The notes: generated by a model not told the origin, from the letters alone. A stretch of DNA of 61,589 bases from Planctomycetaceae bacterium (GCA_039680605.1 JBDKTA010000069.1:1-61589); one strand, 5' to 3'; counted from the first letter of the stretch, positions 47,529 through 56,651 are shown. Translations and numbers: made by a program.

Positions 47529-47630
47529 TCACCACAGAGGCACAGAGGTCATTGAGGTAACGACAAGAACAGAAGCAAGAACCAAGCTCTATTCTTTCTA
47601 CCTCGTTTCTCTCTGAGCCTCTGTGGTGAG
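47529..47630. repeat. TCACCACAGAGGCACAGAG palindromic repeat (family H)
   Basis: TCACCACAGAGGCACAGAGG on the left pairs with CTCTGAGCCTCTGTGGTGA on the right; the middle pairs GAGGTAACGACAAG loosely with CTACCTCGTTTC. Between the convergent PEP-CTERM and accA genes. CACTCACAACTCACAACTGA follows and provides the accA stop. Confidence 0.9.
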
Positions 47631-47660
47631 TTGTATTGCTCGCCGCTCACCACTCACAAC

Positions 47661-48665
47661 TCACAACTGACTAGAAGACTGCGGCGTCAGGTGCAGGACC
47701 TTGCCCATGCGTCGCCATCGGGCGTAGCGCTGGGCCAGCAGCTTATCGCCGGCAAGGGCCTTGAGCTCGCGCAGGCTCTTGACGAGGTAGCGTTCCAGGT
47801 TTCCTGCCGCCTCGATCGGGTCGCGATGGGCGGCGCCCAGCGGTTCTGGGATGATGTCGTCGATCACGTCGAGCTCTTTGAGCTGAGGGGCGGTGAGCTT
47901 GAGGGCCTCGGCGGCCTCGGGGGCCTTTTCGCCCGTGCGCCACAAGATGCTCGCGCAGCCTTCTGGCGAGATGACCGAGTAGTACGCATAGCGGAGCATG
48001 GCGATGCGGTCGCCGACGGCCACGCCCAGCGCCCCGCCGCTGCCGCCCTCGCCGATGACTACGCAGACGATGGGCGTGGCCAGGCGGCTCATTTCCAGCA
48101 GGTTTCGGGCGATGGCCTCGGCCACGCCGCGCTCTTCCGAGCCCACGCCGGGGTAGGCCCCCTGCGTGTCGACCAGTGTCACCACCGGCAGGTGGAACTT
48201 GCCGGCCAATTGCATCACGCGCAGGGCCTTGCGGAAGCCCTCGGGGTGCGCACAGCCGAAGTTGCAGGCGACCTTTTCCTTGGTGTCGCGCCCCTTCTGC
48301 TGGGCGATGATGACGGCCTTCTCCGTACCGATCGACCCTATGCCGGTGATGATGGCCTTGTCGTCGGCGAAGCGGCGGTCGCCGTGGAGCTCGACGAAGT
48401 TCTTGACGATCTGGGCGATGTAGTCCTTGGCCAGCGGGCGGGCGGGGTGGCGGGCCACCTGCACCGTTTCCCACGCCGTCAGGGCGTCGTACGTCTTGCG
48501 GAGCAGCCCCGTGCGCTGGGCGCGGATCTGGTGGATCTCCGAAACGTAGTCGCGGCCGGACTTGGCCTGGGCGGCTTCGAGCTCCTCGATCTGCTTGTGC
48601 AGACGGAGAATGGGCCTCTCGAAAGGCAACTGGTAGCCGCCGGCGATGCCATCATTGTCAGCCAT
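47661..48665 (-). CDS. accA: Acetyl-CoA carboxylase carboxyltransferase subunit alpha
   Basis: A 334-residue subunit that with AccD moves the carboxyl group from biotin to acetyl-CoA, the first step of fatty-acid synthesis. Typical stretches are FERPILRLHKQIEEL, TLVDTQGAYPGVGSEERGVAEAIA, VVIGEGGSGGALGVAVGDRI and SVISPEGCASILWR. AccD is not in the window. The gene is read toward the PEP-CTERM gene and separated from it by a repeat. Confidence 0.96.
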   Translation of the reverse strand: MADNDGIAGGYQLPFERPILRLHKQIEELEAAQAKSGRDYVSEIHQIRAQRTGLLRKTYDALTAWETVQVARHPARPLAKDYIAQIVKNFVELHGDRRFADDKAIITGIGSIGTEKAVIIAQQKGRDTKEKVACNFGCAHPEGFRKALRVMQLAGKFHLPVVTLVDTQGAYPGVGSEERGVAEAIARNLLEMSRLATPIVCVVIGEGGSGGALGVAVGDRIAMLRYAYYSVISPEGCASILWRTGEKAPEAAEALKLTAPQLKELDVIDDIIPEPLGAAHRDPIEAAGNLERYLVKSLRELKALAGDKLLAQRYARWRRMGKVLHLTPQSSSQL

Positions 48666-48766
48666 GCGAAAACCCGCTACTAAAAAGGACGCCCTGAGCG
48701 TCCTGGTCCTTTTTCCTGCTCACCAACGTATCGCAGGCAAGGCGGGCAATCAAGCAAAATCACCAG

Positions 48767-48798
48767 TTAGCGGTCGAGCTTGCTCGACGCGGTTGTTT
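48767..48798. repeat. TTAGCGG repeat (family A), half copy
   Basis: TTAGCGGTCGAGCTTGCTCG followed by ACGCGGTTGTTT. It is nearly identical to 18293-18324. It lies between accA and the prephenate dehydrogenase gene, followed by TATTGGATATTGCATATCGC (48848 on), an AT-rich near-repeat. Confidence 0.85.
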
Positions 48799-48884
48799 CC
48801 CCGACCCCCAGACGAAGAACGACGGTCCCGATGGGGCCGCCTTTTCTATTGGATATTGCATATCGCATATTGGATATTGAAGCC

Positions 48885-49769
48885 ATGGCTCGCAAGGGCA
48901 TCAAGCACGTGACGATCGTCGGCGTCGGTCTGCTGGGCGGATCGGCCGCCATGGCGCTCAAGGCGCACGATCCCTCCATCACGGTTGCCGGCGTCGGACG
49001 CCGCCAGGCGAGCCTGGACGACGCGCTGCGCGTCGGGGCGATCGACACCGCCCATCTGGACCTGGCCGAGCCGGCCCGCCGGACCGACCTGGTCATCCTC
49101 GCCACGCCCGTCGGGGCGTTTGACGGGCATCTTCGCACGCTGAAGGGCTCGCTGCGAAAAGGCGCCCTGGTGACCGACGTCGGCTCGACCAAGGCCGCCG
49201 TCGTCCGAATCGCCCAGCGGGTCCTCGGCAAGGGCGGACCTTTCGTCGGCAGCCACCCGATGGCCGGCAGCGAAGCCAAGGGCGTCGCCTTCGCACGCGG
49301 CGACCTGTTCCACAACGCCACGTGCATTATCACGCCCACGCCCGACACGCCGCCGGCGGCCGCCGGGACCATCGAGCAACTCTGGCGCGACCTGGGGATG
49401 CGGACGGTGCGGATGACCCCAGCCGCCCACGACCGCGCCGCCGCCCGCGTCTCGCACCTGCCCCACCTGCTGGCGGGCCTGCTGATGATGCTGCCCGGCG
49501 ACACCGATCTGAACATCGCCGCTACCGGATTCCGCGACGCGACGCGGTTGGCCGGCGGCGACGTCGAGATGTGGCGCGACATCCTGCTGACCAACCGCTC
49601 GGCGATCCTAGCCGCGATGGAGACCTTCGAGCATGACCTGATGCGCCTGCGCGACCTGATCGACCTGGCCGACGCACCGGGCATCGAGCAGTTCCTCGCC
49701 CAAGCCAAGACCCGCCGCGACCAGACCATCGCCAAAGCCCTCGCCGACCGCCGCGTCGCGATGGAGTAA
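48885..49769 (+). CDS. Prephenate dehydrogenase
   Basis: A 294-residue NAD-dependent enzyme of tyrosine synthesis. The Rossmann motif VTIVGVGLLGGSAAM opens the protein, DVGSTKAAVV follows, and the catalytic-site segment GSHPMAGSEAKGV is present. The helical dimerisation domain has HLPHLLAGLLM and TGFRDATRLAGGDVEMWRDI. The ATG at 48885 begins the normal N-terminus; upstream in-frame sequence is repeat-like. No chorismate mutase domain is fused. Confidence 0.93.
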   Translation: MARKGIKHVTIVGVGLLGGSAAMALKAHDPSITVAGVGRRQASLDDALRVGAIDTAHLDLAEPARRTDLVILATPVGAFDGHLRTLKGSLRKGALVTDVGSTKAAVVRIAQRVLGKGGPFVGSHPMAGSEAKGVAFARGDLFHNATCIITPTPDTPPAAAGTIEQLWRDLGMRTVRMTPAAHDRAAARVSHLPHLLAGLLMMLPGDTDLNIAATGFRDATRLAGGDVEMWRDILLTNRSAILAAMETFEHDLMRLRDLIDLADAPGIEQFLAQAKTRRDQTIAKALADRRVAME

Positions 49770-49835
49770 CCCGGCATCATCCGGGGTACGATGAAATCTC
49801 CCATGGCGGGCAATCCAACTCCGCCGCGGCCGCGT

Positions 49836-50708
49836 TCACTTGACGGTTGCCGCGTGAGAGACCCCTTGCCAGGTGGCGCGGTTGAATCGCTCTTCGTTCT
49901 CGAGCGACATCTCGTGCGCGGAGAAGTAGTACATCAGGTGGTCCATCGGCAGAGCGAAGGCGCGGTCGACCACGGACAGGTAGTTGGCCAGATCCTCGTC
50001 GCGGTGGCGCTGGGCCTCCAGGAGGAACAGGGTCTTCTTGCCCGCGGCCGTCAAGACCGGGTGAAAGACCGCGTGAGTCTGGAAGATCGTGTTCTTCATG
50101 CGGTGCATCTGGTGCGTCTGGTCTCGCAAGTGGCCGTCGGCGCCGAGGTAGTCGATGTGCCGCGTGCGGGCGAAAACCTCCGCCAGGTGCAGGGCGCCCG
50201 CTTCGGCGAACATGCTGACCGCCAGGGCCGGGCACAGGCTCTTGGCCAAGGCGCTCATCTCATCGAGAAACTCGATCACCGACTGCGTCGGCGGGCGCGG
50301 CTCGTCCCAGATCAAGCCGTCGAACTCAAACGTCGTGAGCATCAGCCGCAGCGTCTCTTCATAGTGCCGTCGCAGCTCAGGCCGGGCCGGGTCGCAGCAG
50401 CCCTGCTGCTCCTGACCGGCCATGAGCAGGTCGCGATGATGCAGCGTCCAGCTTGAAAAGCCGTCGAGCCAGCCGGCCGTCAGACCGCCCCACCGGTTGG
50501 GCACGGCATGCACCTGCAGGCCGCAGCCATGGGCCTGGCGAATGAAGTTCTCCAGCCGCCTGTGGTGCCAGTTGGTCAGTTGCTCTTCCTGCACGCAGAC
50601 CGAGACGGCGTGCGTGCCGATGGATTTCATCTGTTCCAGGTCGGCCTCGATATGCCGCTGGAGCAGGCAGTGATTGTGCGGGGCATAGTAATAGCAGTTG
50701 ATCAGCAT
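49836..50708 (-). CDS. Putative TIM-barrel glycosidase-like protein
   Basis: A 290-residue protein, MLINCYYYAPHNHCLLQ, whose alternation of strands and acidic turn motifs (HAVSVCVQEEQL, LQVHAVPNRWGGLTAG, FDGLIWDEPRPP, LAVSMFAEAGALHL, IDYLGADGH) suggests a (beta/alpha)8 barrel of the glycoside-hydrolase type. LIWDEP could carry the acid/base Glu. I do not recognise a named family. It starts 7 bp after the second sulfatase gene stop and is probably co-transcribed, suggesting joint breakdown of a sulfated glycan. Confidence 0.7.
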   Translation of the reverse strand: MLINCYYYAPHNHCLLQRHIEADLEQMKSIGTHAVSVCVQEEQLTNWHHRRLENFIRQAHGCGLQVHAVPNRWGGLTAGWLDGFSSWTLHHRDLLMAGQEQQGCCDPARPELRRHYEETLRLMLTTFEFDGLIWDEPRPPTQSVIEFLDEMSALAKSLCPALAVSMFAEAGALHLAEVFARTRHIDYLGADGHLRDQTHQMHRMKNTIFQTHAVFHPVLTAAGKKTLFLLEAQRHRDEDLANYLSVVDRAFALPMDHLMYYFSAHEMSLENEERFNRATWQGVSHAATVK

Positions 50709-50715
50709 GACAGCC

Positions 50716-52275
50716 TCAGGGGGGAACCGCCCCGTCCACCCGCGGGGGCGTGGGCCTGGCCGGGGCATTGGCGTCGCCGCGATAGTCGCTGTTGGCGCGC
50801 GTGTCGATCTGCAGAGTGCCTTCGGCCTCGGCGCGGGCCTTCTTGGCCTCGAACGTCGCGGCCGACTCGCCGGGGTTGAGGTACCACCGGCTGTTAACGT
50901 GCTGGCTGCGGAAGACCTCCAGGGCCTTATTCACCAAGTCCGGATGCGCCGCCGCCACGTCGCGCTGCGAGGCGACGTCGTCGATCGTGTCCCAAAGCAG
51001 TACGGGGTTGTCCGGGTGCTCGCGCCAGGCAAACCAGCGGCCCATGCGGACCGCCTGGGCGTGCGGGGCGTGCGTGCCGCTTTCCCAGTACAAAAACTCG
51101 TGCGCCGTCTGCCGGTCGGGTCGCCCTTGCAGCAGCGGCACGATGCTGATGCCGTCGGTGGCGGGCGGTTCTTCTGCGCCGGCCAGTTCCGCCAGCGTTG
51201 CCGGCAGATCGTACAGGGCGGTGAGGTTCTCCGTCGTGCCGGGGGCGACGCGCCCCGGCCAGGCGATAAACATCGGCACGCGCACGCCGCCTTCCCAGGA
51301 GATGAACTTGCCGCCCTTCCACGGGCCTTTGTTGCGAAAGAGCGGGTCGTCGTCGTAGCGCGGTCGGCCCATGTAGCCCCAGTGCGAATAGCCGTTGTCG
51401 CTGGCAAAGATCACCAGCGTGTTGTCCAGCCGCCCCTGCGCGGCGAGCGTGTCCAGCAGCCCGCCGACGTGGCGGTCGAGGTGGTCGATCATCGCAGCCC
51501 ATTCACGGTTCTTCTGCGGCCAGGGCTTGTCGCGGTAGCGCCCCAGGTCCGGCGTGATCAGCGGACCGTGCGGAATCTGAGTGGCGTAGTAGAGGAAGAA
51601 GGGCGCCTGGCCTCGGGCCGTGGCGTCCAGAAACGCTATCGCCCGCTGATAGCAGAGGTCCTCGGAATTCTGCGCCGCGGCCGCGTCGGCGACGCCGCGC
51701 GGGATCAGCTTGCCCGCGGCATCGTATGCGTTGAGTATCTTGTCTTCCGCGTCGCCGTTGTGGCGATAGGCCCAGTCCATGTCGAAGCCGTAGTTGCCGC
51801 GGATCGGCGCCGGCCGGCCGTTCTCGTAGAGGTAATGCGGGTAGTACGTGTGGGCGCTGGCCTGGTCGTAGAACCCATACGCGACGTCGAACCCTTTCTT
51901 CTCCGGCGCCCCGTCCGTGCCCGGCAGGCCGATGCCCCACTTGCCGACCATGCACGTGGCATATCCGGCGGCCTTGAGTGTCTGGGCGATCGTCACATCG
52001 GCGGTCTCAAGGTGGTCCTGCCCGCGGGCGGACGCGTTGGTGCGGATGCGGCAGTGGCCCATGTGCATGCCGGTCATGAGGCTGGCCCGGGCCGGGGCGC
52101 ACTCGGGCGAGCCGCTGTAGGCCTGCGTGAACTTCAGCCCGCGCCTGCAAAGCCCGTCGAGGACCGGCGTGTCGAACTGCCGCTGACCGAAGCACCCCAG
52201 GTCGCGATAGGACAGGTCGTCGGCCAATATCAGCAGGATGTTCGGTCGGCTCTGGGCCAGCGACGGTTCTGTCAT
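50716..52275 (-). CDS. Type I sulfatase (second)
   Basis: A 519-residue arylsulfatase-type enzyme. The formylglycine motif is CAPARASLMTG with Cys59; metal ligands lie in LADDLSYRDLG and IFASDNGYSHWG; KWGIGLPG is the conserved Lys region. Like the first sulfatase it lacks a signal peptide, beginning MTEPSLAQSRPNILLILADD. It is quite different from the first in sequence, so it probably has a different substrate. It is followed closely by the barrel-like gene and preceded by a secreted protein gene. Confidence 0.94.
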   Translation of the reverse strand: MTEPSLAQSRPNILLILADDLSYRDLGCFGQRQFDTPVLDGLCRRGLKFTQAYSGSPECAPARASLMTGMHMGHCRIRTNASARGQDHLETADVTIAQTLKAAGYATCMVGKWGIGLPGTDGAPEKKGFDVAYGFYDQASAHTYYPHYLYENGRPAPIRGNYGFDMDWAYRHNGDAEDKILNAYDAAGKLIPRGVADAAAAQNSEDLCYQRAIAFLDATARGQAPFFLYYATQIPHGPLITPDLGRYRDKPWPQKNREWAAMIDHLDRHVGGLLDTLAAQGRLDNTLVIFASDNGYSHWGYMGRPRYDDDPLFRNKGPWKGGKFISWEGGVRVPMFIAWPGRVAPGTTENLTALYDLPATLAELAGAEEPPATDGISIVPLLQGRPDRQTAHEFLYWESGTHAPHAQAVRMGRWFAWREHPDNPVLLWDTIDDVASQRDVAAAHPDLVNKALEVFRSQHVNSRWYLNPGESAATFEAKKARAEAEGTLQIDTRANSDYRGDANAPARPTPPRVDGAVPP

Positions 52276-52312
52276 GGCTGCGCGCTCCGCGGCAGTGGCA
52301 GGCAGGCCGATC

Positions 52313-53392
52313 TCAGGATCGGGAAGCTTCTTTGATTTCCCGGATCAGCCATTTCGTGAATCCCAGGACGGAGTGGGGATCGGACTCGGGGCCGACCGGA
52401 CGCCCGCGACCGTGCTCGTTGGGGAACGTGTTGAGGTAGTAGTGCATCCGCGGATGGTGCTTGGGCAGACCGGCCTTCCAGTAGGCCTTGAGCCAGTCCC
52501 GCTCGATGAAGGGGTGATACTGCTTCGACTTCCAGATAATCGGGCCGAAGTAGAAAATATACTCCTTGCCCTGTTCAAGGGTCCACGTCGCGCCGCGGAC
52601 GACCTTGGCCGGCTTGGACCAGCCGGTTTCGAGCGGCCAGTGACGGTTGAACTGGTGCGCTTCGTAAGCGATGCCTTCCATCTTCGCGATGATCGGATGC
52701 ACCCGCTTGTCGTCGGCGAAGAAGGTGGGGTGCTGGACCATCTGCATCAACTTGTAGGTGTCGTGCTTGAGCAGGCCCTTGGCGTGGGCCGCCTGGAACA
52801 GCCCGCGGATGTTCTCGACATCTTTGGTGAAGAGGATGCGTGTGTCTTCTTTGAAGGGGCCCGGCTTGGCGTCAGGGTATCCGCGGTGGATCGCCAGATC
52901 GTATTCCCGGCAGATCAGGATGTGCTCGATCTGGCCGCCCTTAGCTTCCCAGTCGCGGATATGCTTGACCAGGGGGCTCTTCTCGGGCACGAGGCTGTCG
53001 CCCTTCTCGCTCAGGCCCCAGTAATATTCGAAGAAACCCACCTTGGTTTTGAAGTCGCCGTCCATCCAGTCCATGACAACGTCCAGATGCCCGGCGACGA
53101 AGGGGTAGTTGCCCTTCTGCTCTTCGAACGTCGGCAGGCCGGTCCAGGGCCCGCCGTGATTGTGCTTTCGGTCGGCGTCGTTGCGGGGCAGAGGACGAAG
53201 CCCGACCAGGCCGTGGCTCGTTTTGGCGACTGTCTTCATGTCAGCCCTCGCAGTGGTTGCGGTCTTGGCGGCAGGCTCGCGATCATCGGCCATCACGCCA
53301 AGGCCGCCGATCACGATGATCGACATCCCCAGCAAGACCGCTGCAAGATGATCTCCCCTATTGGGCGCAGGTTTGACATGAGGGTTGGCCAT
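52313..53392 (-). CDS. Uncharacterised exported/membrane-anchored protein
   Basis: A 359-residue protein with an N-terminal hydrophobic segment (about residues 18-35, LAAVLLGMSIIVIGGLG) after a basic start, so it is exported or anchored. The rest is soluble and rich in aromatic and His residues (GHLDVVMDWMDGDFKTKVGF, VQHPTFFADDKRVHPI, YYLNTFPNEHGRGRP). No family is recognised; it could be a carbohydrate-active protein given its place 37 bp upstream of a sulfatase gene. ATG at 53392 is preceded by AAGGAG. Confidence 0.7.
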   Translation of the reverse strand: MANPHVKPAPNRGDHLAAVLLGMSIIVIGGLGVMADDREPAAKTATTARADMKTVAKTSHGLVGLRPLPRNDADRKHNHGGPWTGLPTFEEQKGNYPFVAGHLDVVMDWMDGDFKTKVGFFEYYWGLSEKGDSLVPEKSPLVKHIRDWEAKGGQIEHILICREYDLAIHRGYPDAKPGPFKEDTRILFTKDVENIRGLFQAAHAKGLLKHDTYKLMQMVQHPTFFADDKRVHPIIAKMEGIAYEAHQFNRHWPLETGWSKPAKVVRGATWTLEQGKEYIFYFGPIIWKSKQYHPFIERDWLKAYWKAGLPKHHPRMHYYLNTFPNEHGRGRPVGPESDPHSVLGFTKWLIREIKEASRS

Positions 53393-53483
53393 CGCGGGCT
53401 CCTTATCTGCCGCAATCATAGGCGATCGTACGGGGTGCGTCAATTTTTCAGGCTGCGGACTTTTCGATGTGGAGACGCTCAAT

Positions 53484-53789
53484 TCAACCGTCCCCCAATG
53501 CCTCGCGCACTGCCTCGGCGCCCATGCCGGCGATCAGGAATTCTTTGCGCGGATTCGTCGGGCCGCTCACCAGCGTCACCGCCCGGCGGTCCAGGCCCAG
53601 GGCCTTGGCGAGGATGGCCGCCACGGCGGCGTTGGCCTTGCCTTTTTCCGGCGCGGCGGAAGTCGCGATCTTCATCGCATCGCCCAGGACGCCGACGATC
53701 TTGTCCCGTGACGAACCGGGCACGGCCTTCACGGCGATCACGCACCCGCCGGGCATGTCACGAATATTGAGCCGTTCTGTCCCCTTCAT
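53484..53789 (-). CDS. DUF167 (YggU) family protein
   Basis: A 101-residue protein of the YggU/DUF167 family. The family pattern is clear: AVKAVPGSSRDKIVG, then KIATSAAPEKGKANAAVAAILAKALG and VSGPTNPRKEFLI. Function is unknown. ATG at 53789 is preferred to an upstream TTG. It lies between leuD and the exported protein on the same strand. Confidence 0.9.
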   Translation of the reverse strand: MKGTERLNIRDMPGGCVIAVKAVPGSSRDKIVGVLGDAMKIATSAAPEKGKANAAVAAILAKALGLDRRAVTLVSGPTNPRKEFLIAGMGAEAVREALGDG

Positions 53790-53905
53790 GGAACGCTCCA
53801 ACGTCGATTACTGCACAACGCCACGCGGAGAAAGCGGCCAGATAGAAGGTGTGCCGGCTCTTCTGCTCTGTTTTCTCTGCGTCTCTGCGTCGCGAACAGA
53901 ACGGT

Positions 53906-54463
53906 CTACAGCCGCCCGGACTGCTTGGCGTACTGGAAGATGCCGCCGGCTTCGATGATTTCGGCCACGTCGCCCAGGCTGGCCAGTTCGTGGTTGCGTC
54001 CGGTGGTGAGGTTTCGCAGCAGATTGGCGGCGACGTCGATCTCGACTTCGTCGCCGGTGGCGATCTCATCGACGAGGCGTCGCGGCGTTTCGAGGGGCAC
54101 CACGTAGGCGCCGTTGACGCTGTTGCGATAGAAGATGCGGGCGTAGCTTTCGGCGACGACGGCGCGCCCGCCCGCTTCAGCGATCGCCAGCGGAGCGTGT
54201 TCGCGGCTGGACCCGCAGCCGAAGTTGCGCCCGGCGACGATCACGGCGAACTCGCTGGTGAACTGGTCTTTCTTCACGAAGGGGATATTGCCCTTGGGCA
54301 GCCCCGACTGCACCGGCGGCACGCCGCTCATGGCGTACATGCCGAAGTACTTCCGCTCGGCAGGGTCTGAGGGATTGTAGCTGAGGTACTCAGCGGGAAT
54401 AATCTGGTCGGTGTCGACATTGTCGCCGACGACGAATGCTTTGCCGCGGATGGTTCTGTCCAT
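53906..54463 (-). CDS. leuD: 3-isopropylmalate dehydratase small subunit
   Basis: A 185-residue swivel-domain subunit that with LeuC isomerises isopropylmalate in leucine synthesis. GDNVDTDQIIPAEYL, the active-site loop AGRNFGCGSSREHAP, and the later YARIFYRNSVNGAYVVPLE are characteristic of the archaeal/bacterial short LeuD type. LeuC is not adjacent. Divergent from pyrF, with a family J fragment in between. Confidence 0.94.
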   Translation of the reverse strand: MDRTIRGKAFVVGDNVDTDQIIPAEYLSYNPSDPAERKYFGMYAMSGVPPVQSGLPKGNIPFVKKDQFTSEFAVIVAGRNFGCGSSREHAPLAIAEAGGRAVVAESYARIFYRNSVNGAYVVPLETPRRLVDEIATGDEVEIDVAANLLRNLTTGRNHELASLGDVAEIIEAGGIFQYAKQSGRL

Positions 54464-54599
54464 GGTGGTGTTTCCTGTTGCTCGTGGGTGCTCATTAAAG
54501 CAGATTTCGCCGCGGGGTGAAAGAGTTCGCAGTTCGAGGATCGAAGTTCGAAGTGGAAAACCTTTCGCCCGGCGATACACTAGCAGCCGGAGAATGCGT

Positions 54600-55475
54600 A
54601 TGCCTGAAAACTTCGCTGACCGATTGCTCGAGGCCATCGAGCGCAAGGGCTCGCCGGTGTGCGTGGGCCTGGACCCCGTCTTCGACCGCCTGCCGGCGCC
54701 GCTTAAGACGCTGGGGCCTGTCGAGGCGGTCGAAACCTTCTGCGGCCGCGTGCTGCAGATCGTGGCGCCGCTGGTGCCGGCGGTGAAGATCCAGTCGGCG
54801 TATTTCGAGGCCCTCGGGCCCGCCAGCGTGGGGATTTACTTCCGGATGATCGCCCAGGCGCGCAAGCTCGGGTTGATCGCCATCGGCGACGTGAAGCGCA
54901 ACGACATCGGCCCCACCGCCGAGGCGTACGCCCGCGGGCACCTGTCCGGTCCGGAGGCCGCCGACGCCATCACCGTCAATGGATACCTCGGCAGCGACGG
55001 GATCGATCCGTTCATCCAGGCCGCCGCGGCGGCCGGGGCGGGGATCTTCGTCCTGGTCCGCACGAGCAATCCATCCGCCCCGCAGGTGCAGGACATTCGC
55101 GACGATCACAAGACGCCGGTGTACGAGCACGTCGCCAGGCTGGTGGCGCGGCTGGGGGCGGCGGACGGATGCGTCGGCAAGCGTGGCTACAGTTGCGTCG
55201 GAGCGGTGGTGGGAGCCACGTACCCCGATGAAGCTCGCGCTCTTCGCACGATCATGCCCCAGCAGATCGTACTGATTCCCGGTTACGGAGCGCAGGGCGC
55301 CTCGGCCGCCGACTGCGCCGCGTCGTTCAAAGCCGACGGCGCCGGCGGGATCGTCAACGCCAGCCGGTCCGTCATCTTCGCGTACCAGAAGAACACGGCC
55401 GGCACGTGGGAAGACGCCGTCGCTACGGCTGCGGGAGAGTTCGCCCGGGAAATCGCCGCGGCCCTGAAAACATAA
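54600..55475 (+). CDS. pyrF: Orotidine 5'-phosphate decarboxylase (long type)
   Basis: A 291-residue enzyme of the long bacterial PyrF branch, the last step of UMP synthesis. Asp97, Lys99 and Asp102 lie in GDVKRNDIG; other features are VCVGLDPVFDRLP, NGYLGSDGIDPF, GAVVGATYP, PGYGAQG and GIVNASRSVIFAY. GGAG lies 8 nt before ATG 54600; ATG 54594 is also possible. Confidence 0.95.
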   Translation: MPENFADRLLEAIERKGSPVCVGLDPVFDRLPAPLKTLGPVEAVETFCGRVLQIVAPLVPAVKIQSAYFEALGPASVGIYFRMIAQARKLGLIAIGDVKRNDIGPTAEAYARGHLSGPEAADAITVNGYLGSDGIDPFIQAAAAAGAGIFVLVRTSNPSAPQVQDIRDDHKTPVYEHVARLVARLGAADGCVGKRGYSCVGAVVGATYPDEARALRTIMPQQIVLIPGYGAQGASAADCAASFKADGAGGIVNASRSVIFAYQKNTAGTWEDAVATAAGEFAREIAAALKT

Positions 55476-55646
55476 ATTCGAAATTCGAATATCGAAATCC
55501 GAAGCAAGAAACAAAGAACCAAACGGCAAAAATACAAGATGGAACAACAACATATGGAAAATGCGGCGGCTCTTCTTTGTTGTTTTGTTTCCCTTGTTGT
55601 TTGTTTCGAATTTCGGATTTGTTGATTCGGATTTTCGTTTTCCCCC
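55473..55646. repeat. AATTCGAAATTCGAATATCG palindromic repeat (family J)
   Basis: AAATTCGAAATTCGAATATCG and AAATCCGAAGCAAGAAACAAAG on the left pair imperfectly with TTTGTTTCCCTTGTTGTTTG and TTCGAATTTCGGATTTGTTG on the right, about 170 bp overall. AT-rich compared with neighbours. It begins at the pyrF stop (TAA) and ends 2 bp before the kinase ATG. Confidence 0.8.
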
Positions 55647-55647
55647 G

Positions 55648-56472
55648 ATGCCAAAACGCAATACACAACTGTTTGCCCTGAAGGACCCGCCGGCGGCGGA
55701 ACTCGATGTTGCCGGCGTTCGGTATCGCCTCGTGCGGGTGTTCAAGCACGACTTCTATGCCATGACGAGTCTGTACGAAACCGACTCGCCCCAGGCTCGC
55801 TATCCCAAGATCGTCGTCAAGTGCGGCCGCATGCAGCCGTTCTGCGGTCTGCCGCTTCAGGCGCTGGGGCAGTGGCAGCGTGGGCACGAGCAGGCGATCT
55901 ACAAGGCCCTGGCGGGCGTGGCCGGCATTCCGGCGTGGGTGGGGCTGGTGGGCGACTGGGGTTACGCCATCGAGTTCGTGCCGGGCCTGCCGCTGGACCA
56001 CGTCGAGGCCCCGCCGCGGGGCTACTTCGATCGCATGCGGCAGCTGCTCGACGACGTTCACGCCCGGGGCGTAGCGTACGGCGACGGCAACAAACGATCC
56101 AACATGCTCGTGGGGCCTCACGGCGAACCGTACCTGATCGACTACCAGATTTCCTTCCGCCGCCGCGGCGACCTGCCCTGGCCGCTGCGGACGATGATCG
56201 ACCGCGCGGCCGACTATTTCATGCGGAAGGACATCTATCATTTATATAAGCACAAGCGGCGGATGTGTCCGCAGGAGCTGACGGCCGAGGAGGAGGAGCT
56301 TTCCCGCTGGCGCAGCGGGCTTCACGCGCTGCACCGGCGGTTTACCAAGCCGTACCGCGCGATCCGGCGGCGGTTCCTTAAGACGCAGCATCAGTCCGGC
56401 CGGCTGGTCAGCCCCAGCGCCGCGATGGAAGACCACCACCAGCCCGAAAAGGCAACCTGGCGGCAGGATTGA
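55648..56472 (+). CDS. WaaP/Kdo-kinase-like protein kinase-fold protein
   Basis: A 274-residue kinase-fold protein of the lipopolysaccharide kinase type. VVKCGRM holds the ATP-binding Lys, GYAIEFVPGLPLD is the hinge region, GVAYGDGNKRSNMLV the catalytic loop (Asp and Asn), and YLIDYQISF the metal-binding Asp. The C-terminus is strongly basic (HRRFTKPYRAIRRRFLK), as in membrane-bound LPS-core kinases. It probably phosphorylates an envelope glycolipid or sugar. Its leader is entirely repeat sequence. Confidence 0.8.
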   Translation: MPKRNTQLFALKDPPAAELDVAGVRYRLVRVFKHDFYAMTSLYETDSPQARYPKIVVKCGRMQPFCGLPLQALGQWQRGHEQAIYKALAGVAGIPAWVGLVGDWGYAIEFVPGLPLDHVEAPPRGYFDRMRQLLDDVHARGVAYGDGNKRSNMLVGPHGEPYLIDYQISFRRRGDLPWPLRTMIDRAADYFMRKDIYHLYKHKRRMCPQELTAEEEELSRWRSGLHALHRRFTKPYRAIRRRFLKTQHQSGRLVSPSAAMEDHHQPEKATWRQD

Positions 56473-56483
56473 CCGGTTGTGTG

Positions 56484-56644
56484 GCACGGGCGTCTCGCCC
56501 GTGCTCTTGGGTGGCATGGCCGTCTCGGCCATGCTCTTGGGTGGCATGGCCGTCTCGGCCATGCTCTTGGATTTCCAGGGCCGGGGATGCATGGGCGAGA
56601 CGCCCCTGCCACAAAGACGGGGAGCATGGGCGGGACGCCCATGC
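56484..56644. repeat. Five GGGCGTCTCGCCC-type hairpins, two in an exact 30-bp tandem duplication (family B)
   Basis: Hairpins at 56484-56504, 56514-56534, 56544-56564, 56589-56609 and 56624-56644. The 30-bp unit starting GTGGCATGGCCGTCTCGGCC occurs exactly twice (56511-56540 and 56541-56570). The block fills the gap between the kinase and alcohol dehydrogenase genes. Confidence 0.93.
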
Positions 56645-56651
56645 CACAAAA

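Noticed and set aside
54411-54599. Extended N-terminus of PyrF
   Set aside because: The extra 63 codons cross the divergent leader of leuD and a repeat; the homologous start and ribosome binding site are at 54600.
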